A stretch of 64,000 bases of DNA from Rhizobium sp. NRK18 (GTDB taxonomy: Bacteria > Pseudomonadota > Alphaproteobacteria > Rhizobiales > Rhizobiaceae), in NCBI RefSeq assembly GCF_024385575.1, contig NZ_JANFMV010000001.1:2509681-2573680 (forward strand). The letters are read 5' to 3'. The notes beneath the pieces were generated by a model that saw nothing but the letters and a program-made list of their open reading frames with translations, had not been told where the DNA came from and did not search any database. The translations under genes and the position numbers were made by a program. The number at the start of each line of letters is the position of its first letter. Positions within the stretch are counted from its first letter, which is position 1. Of this stretch, positions 62,042 through 64,000 are shown piece after piece.

Positions 62042-63286
62042 ATGACATCACCAGACTTCCTCACAATCGACGGCGAGAGCCGTCGCGTCTCGCTTGACGC
62101 TGCAAACCCGGCCTTCTACGGCAACCCGAATGCAGTCTATGCCCGCATTCAGGCCGCCTGCCCCACCTTCTACTGGGAGGAGCGAAAGCAATGGTTCTTT
62201 TCGAGCTATGATCACGTCAACGGACTGCTTCGCGACCGGCGGTTCGGTCGGCAGATCACCCATATCGCCAGCCGTGAGGAACTCGGACTGGCGGCCGACC
62301 CGCCGCATATCGCCGACTTCGTGCAGTCCGAGGCGCACTCGCTGCTGGCCATCGAGCCGCCTGAGCACACGCGGCTGCGAACACTGGTCAACCGCGCCTT
62401 CGTCTCGCGCCACATCGAGAAACTGGCCCCGGAGATTGCCGCCCTCGCCCATTCGCTGATCGACGGTTTCGAGAAGGATGGCCGGACGGAACTGCTGTCG
62501 CGCTTTGCCGAGATCATACCGGTGACGATCATCGCGCGGATGATCGGCATCCCGGACGATATGTGCCGCACCCTGCTCGACTGGTCGCACGCCTATGTGC
62601 GCATGTACATGTTCAACCGCACCGAGGCGGACGAGATCGCCGCCAACCGGGTGGCAAAGGAGTTCTCCGACTATCTGCGCACAGTGATCGCCGAACGTCG
62701 CGCGCACCCGCGCGACGACCTGATGTCGCACATGATCCACACCGAGCACAAAGGCCAGTACCTGACCGAGGACGAGCTGATTTCGACGACCATCGTGCTC
62801 CTGAACGCGGGCCACGAGGCGACGGTCCATCAGATCGGCAATTCGATGCGCGTCATCCTAGAAAGCGGCCTCGACCCGAAAGCGCTTTTTGGCGATGCGG
62901 CGGCGACGGAACTGACCGTCGAGGAATGCCTGCGCATCTGCGCGCCCGTGCATGTGTTCGAGCGCTGGGCGCTGGAGGACGTCGAGATCGATGGCGTGCA
63001 CCTGAAGCGCGGCGACGAGATCGCCCTGATCCTCGCCGCCGCCAACCTGGATCCGAAGAAATACACCGATCCGCTGACCTTCAAGCCGGACCGCAAGGAA
63101 GCGCCGAACCTTTCCTTCGGTGCCGGCATCCACTTCTGCATCGGCGCGCCGCTTGCCCGACTTGAACTCAACATCGCCCTGCCGATCCTCTTCGAACGGC
63201 TGCCGGGCATGCGGATCGCCGAAACGCCGGTGGTCAAGGACGTCTACCATTTTCACGGGCTCGAAAGGCTGGACCTGGAGTGGTGA
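62042..63286 (+). CDS. Cytochrome P450
   Basis: A 414-residue soluble bacterial P450 (class I). The I-helix oxygen motif is LLNAGHEAT near 255, ExxR is in EECLRICAP near 300, and the heme loop is LSFGAGIHFCIGAPLA with Cys366. It needs a ferredoxin and reductase from elsewhere; none is encoded nearby. The ATG at 62042 is 52 nt after the GGDEF gene on the same strand. The substrate is unknown. It converges on the WYL regulator gene, with a gap of only 15 nt. Confidence 0.95.
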   Translation: MTSPDFLTIDGESRRVSLDAANPAFYGNPNAVYARIQAACPTFYWEERKQWFFSSYDHVNGLLRDRRFGRQITHIASREELGLAADPPHIADFVQSEAHSLLAIEPPEHTRLRTLVNRAFVSRHIEKLAPEIAALAHSLIDGFEKDGRTELLSRFAEIIPVTIIARMIGIPDDMCRTLLDWSHAYVRMYMFNRTEADEIAANRVAKEFSDYLRTVIAERRAHPRDDLMSHMIHTEHKGQYLTEDELISTTIVLLNAGHEATVHQIGNSMRVILESGLDPKALFGDAAATELTVEECLRICAPVHVFERWALEDVEIDGVHLKRGDEIALILAAANLDPKKYTDPLTFKPDRKEAPNLSFGAGIHFCIGAPLARLELNIALPILFERLPGMRIAETPVVKDVYHFHGLERLDLEW

Positions 63287-63301
63287 GAAGGGGCGTCCCC
63301 G

Positions 63302-64000
63302 CTATGAGGCTTCCGCCGAATAGCGCTTCTGTAATGCGTTGACCTGCTCGCCGATCGCCTCCCGCAAGGTCCGCGGTGCGACCACCTCCGCCTCGCTGCC
63401 CAGTCGCAGGAATTCCGACGTCGCCTGTTGAATGCCGCCACAGGGCAGCGTGATGGTCCGCCAGCCGTCCGCATCTTCCGGCTCCGTCACGGCAATGCGG
63501 CTACGGACATAGAAGGGCGAGATATGTTCCAGGAGCCTCAGGCCCCATCTTGAAACGCGCAAGGTTGCGATGTTGGGATGAAGCTCCGCCTCGAGGCGCT
63601 GGGTGTTCTCGTCCCAGTAGTCCGTGAGGTCGAAATCGGCCGGTCGCTCGAAGCGCTCTTCCGTGACGACGAGGTCCTGGATGCGGGAAATGCGATAGGT
63701 CCGCACGCCTGCCCGCTCGCCCGTGCCCGCGTTCGCCGCCATGTACCAGGCGCCACTCTTCAACACGACGCCGAGAGGCTCTACCGCGCGGGTCTTCTCC
63801 TCCTCCCAGGTGCGATAGCGCATGCGTACCCGCTTCATGTTCCAGACCGCGTCCGCGATCGCTTGGAGATGCAGCGGCTGCTCGCTCTCCCCGAACCAGG
63901 TGGGAGCGTCCAGATAGAAGCGCTGCTGCATGCGGGCGGCGCTCTGGCGCAGTTCCTCGGGGAGCGCCGCCGTCAGCTTCTTCTGCGCACCGGCCATCAG
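63302..64000 (-). CDS. WYL-domain transcriptional regulator, 5' end outside the window
   Basis: At least 232 C-terminal residues of a YafY/DeoR-like regulator. The WYL domain runs from about residue 45 (KRVRMRYRTWEEEKTRAVEPLGVVLKSGAWYMAA), where the usual WYL tripeptide reads WYM, to about 105 (GVRTYRISRIQDLVVTEERFERP). A WCX-like C-terminal extension follows (RVSRWGLRLLEHI). The N-terminal helix-turn-helix is missing because the frame runs on past base 64000, so the gene is truncated by the window and not broken. Such proteins bind nucleotide-like or nucleic-acid ligands. It may control the adjacent P450; this is unproven. Confidence 0.88.
   Translation of the reverse strand: MMAGAQKKLTAALPEELRQSAARMQQRFYLDAPTWFGESEQPLHLQAIADAVWNMKRVRMRYRTWEEEKTRAVEPLGVVLKSGAWYMAANAGTGERAGVRTYRISRIQDLVVTEERFERPADFDLTDYWDENTQRLEAELHPNIATLRVSRWGLRLLEHISPFYVRSRIAVTEPEDADGWRTITLPCGGIQQATSEFLRLGSEAEVVAPRTLREAIGEQVNALQKRYSAEAS

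Overview
The window is a chromosomal segment of an alphaproteobacterium of the order Hyphomicrobiales (Rhizobiales), most like Rhizobiaceae (Rhizobium, Agrobacterium, Ensifer and relatives). The grounds are the divK-pleD pair, a 14-subunit nuo operon with an HhH-tailed NuoE, RNase J next to birA and nuoN, the hupB-lon-clpX-clpP string, a short-form ProS, a RibN riboflavin transporter under an FMN riboswitch, high GC content, and CTTGAC/CTATAT-like promoters. Almost everything is core chromosome; no insertion sequence, prophage, CRISPR array or rRNA operon was seen.

Layout. 1-7.7 kb: c-di-GMP and cell-cycle regulators (pleD, divK), DUF3572, a HAD-like protein, a GNAT enzyme, DNA polymerase IV, an L,D-transpeptidase and an MFS efflux protein. 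7.8-15.7 kb: dnaE with an unannotated 28-codon ORF upstream, a secreted hypothetical protein, lolD, lolE and proS. 15.7-16.4 kb: a gap carrying a strong + strand terminator and a probable small RNA. 16.4-36.3 kb: a minus-strand array read nuoABCDEF, HhH protein, two DUF3291 proteins, nuoGHIJKLMN, birA, rnj, mce, DUF1467; many starts and stops touch or overlap, so it is probably one long transcription unit for complex I plus housekeeping genes. 36.5-40 kb: an AAA ATPase, two tRNA-Asp, one tRNA-Val, a VanZ-like protein and a soluble PAS-PAS chemoreceptor. 40.3-44.9 kb: a giant secreted RTX-like protein of about thirty 46-residue repeats. 45.2-51.1 kb: a YhaN/YhaO (SbcC/SbcD-like) pair and an aldo/keto reductase. 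51.1-54.7 kb: a secreted esterase-like-phytase-domain protein and riboswitch-controlled ribN. 54.8-60.3 kb: hupB, lon, clpX and clpP, each with its own signals. 60.7-64 kb: a membrane GGDEF protein, a cytochrome P450 and a WYL regulator cut by the window end.

The main function is respiration: complex I (nuo) takes up about 17 kb. Its operon also encodes four proteins outside the canonical 14 subunits or fused to them: an HhH tail on NuoE, a separate protein with the same HhH domain, and two tandem DUF3291 paralogues. The protease block (lon, clpX, clpP) with HU forms a protein-quality and nucleoid module; clpP has a heat-shock-like promoter. The most unusual locus is the 46-residue-repeat protein. 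The best candidates for undescribed genes are the 28-residue ORF upstream of dnaE and the small RNA between proS and the DUF1467 gene.
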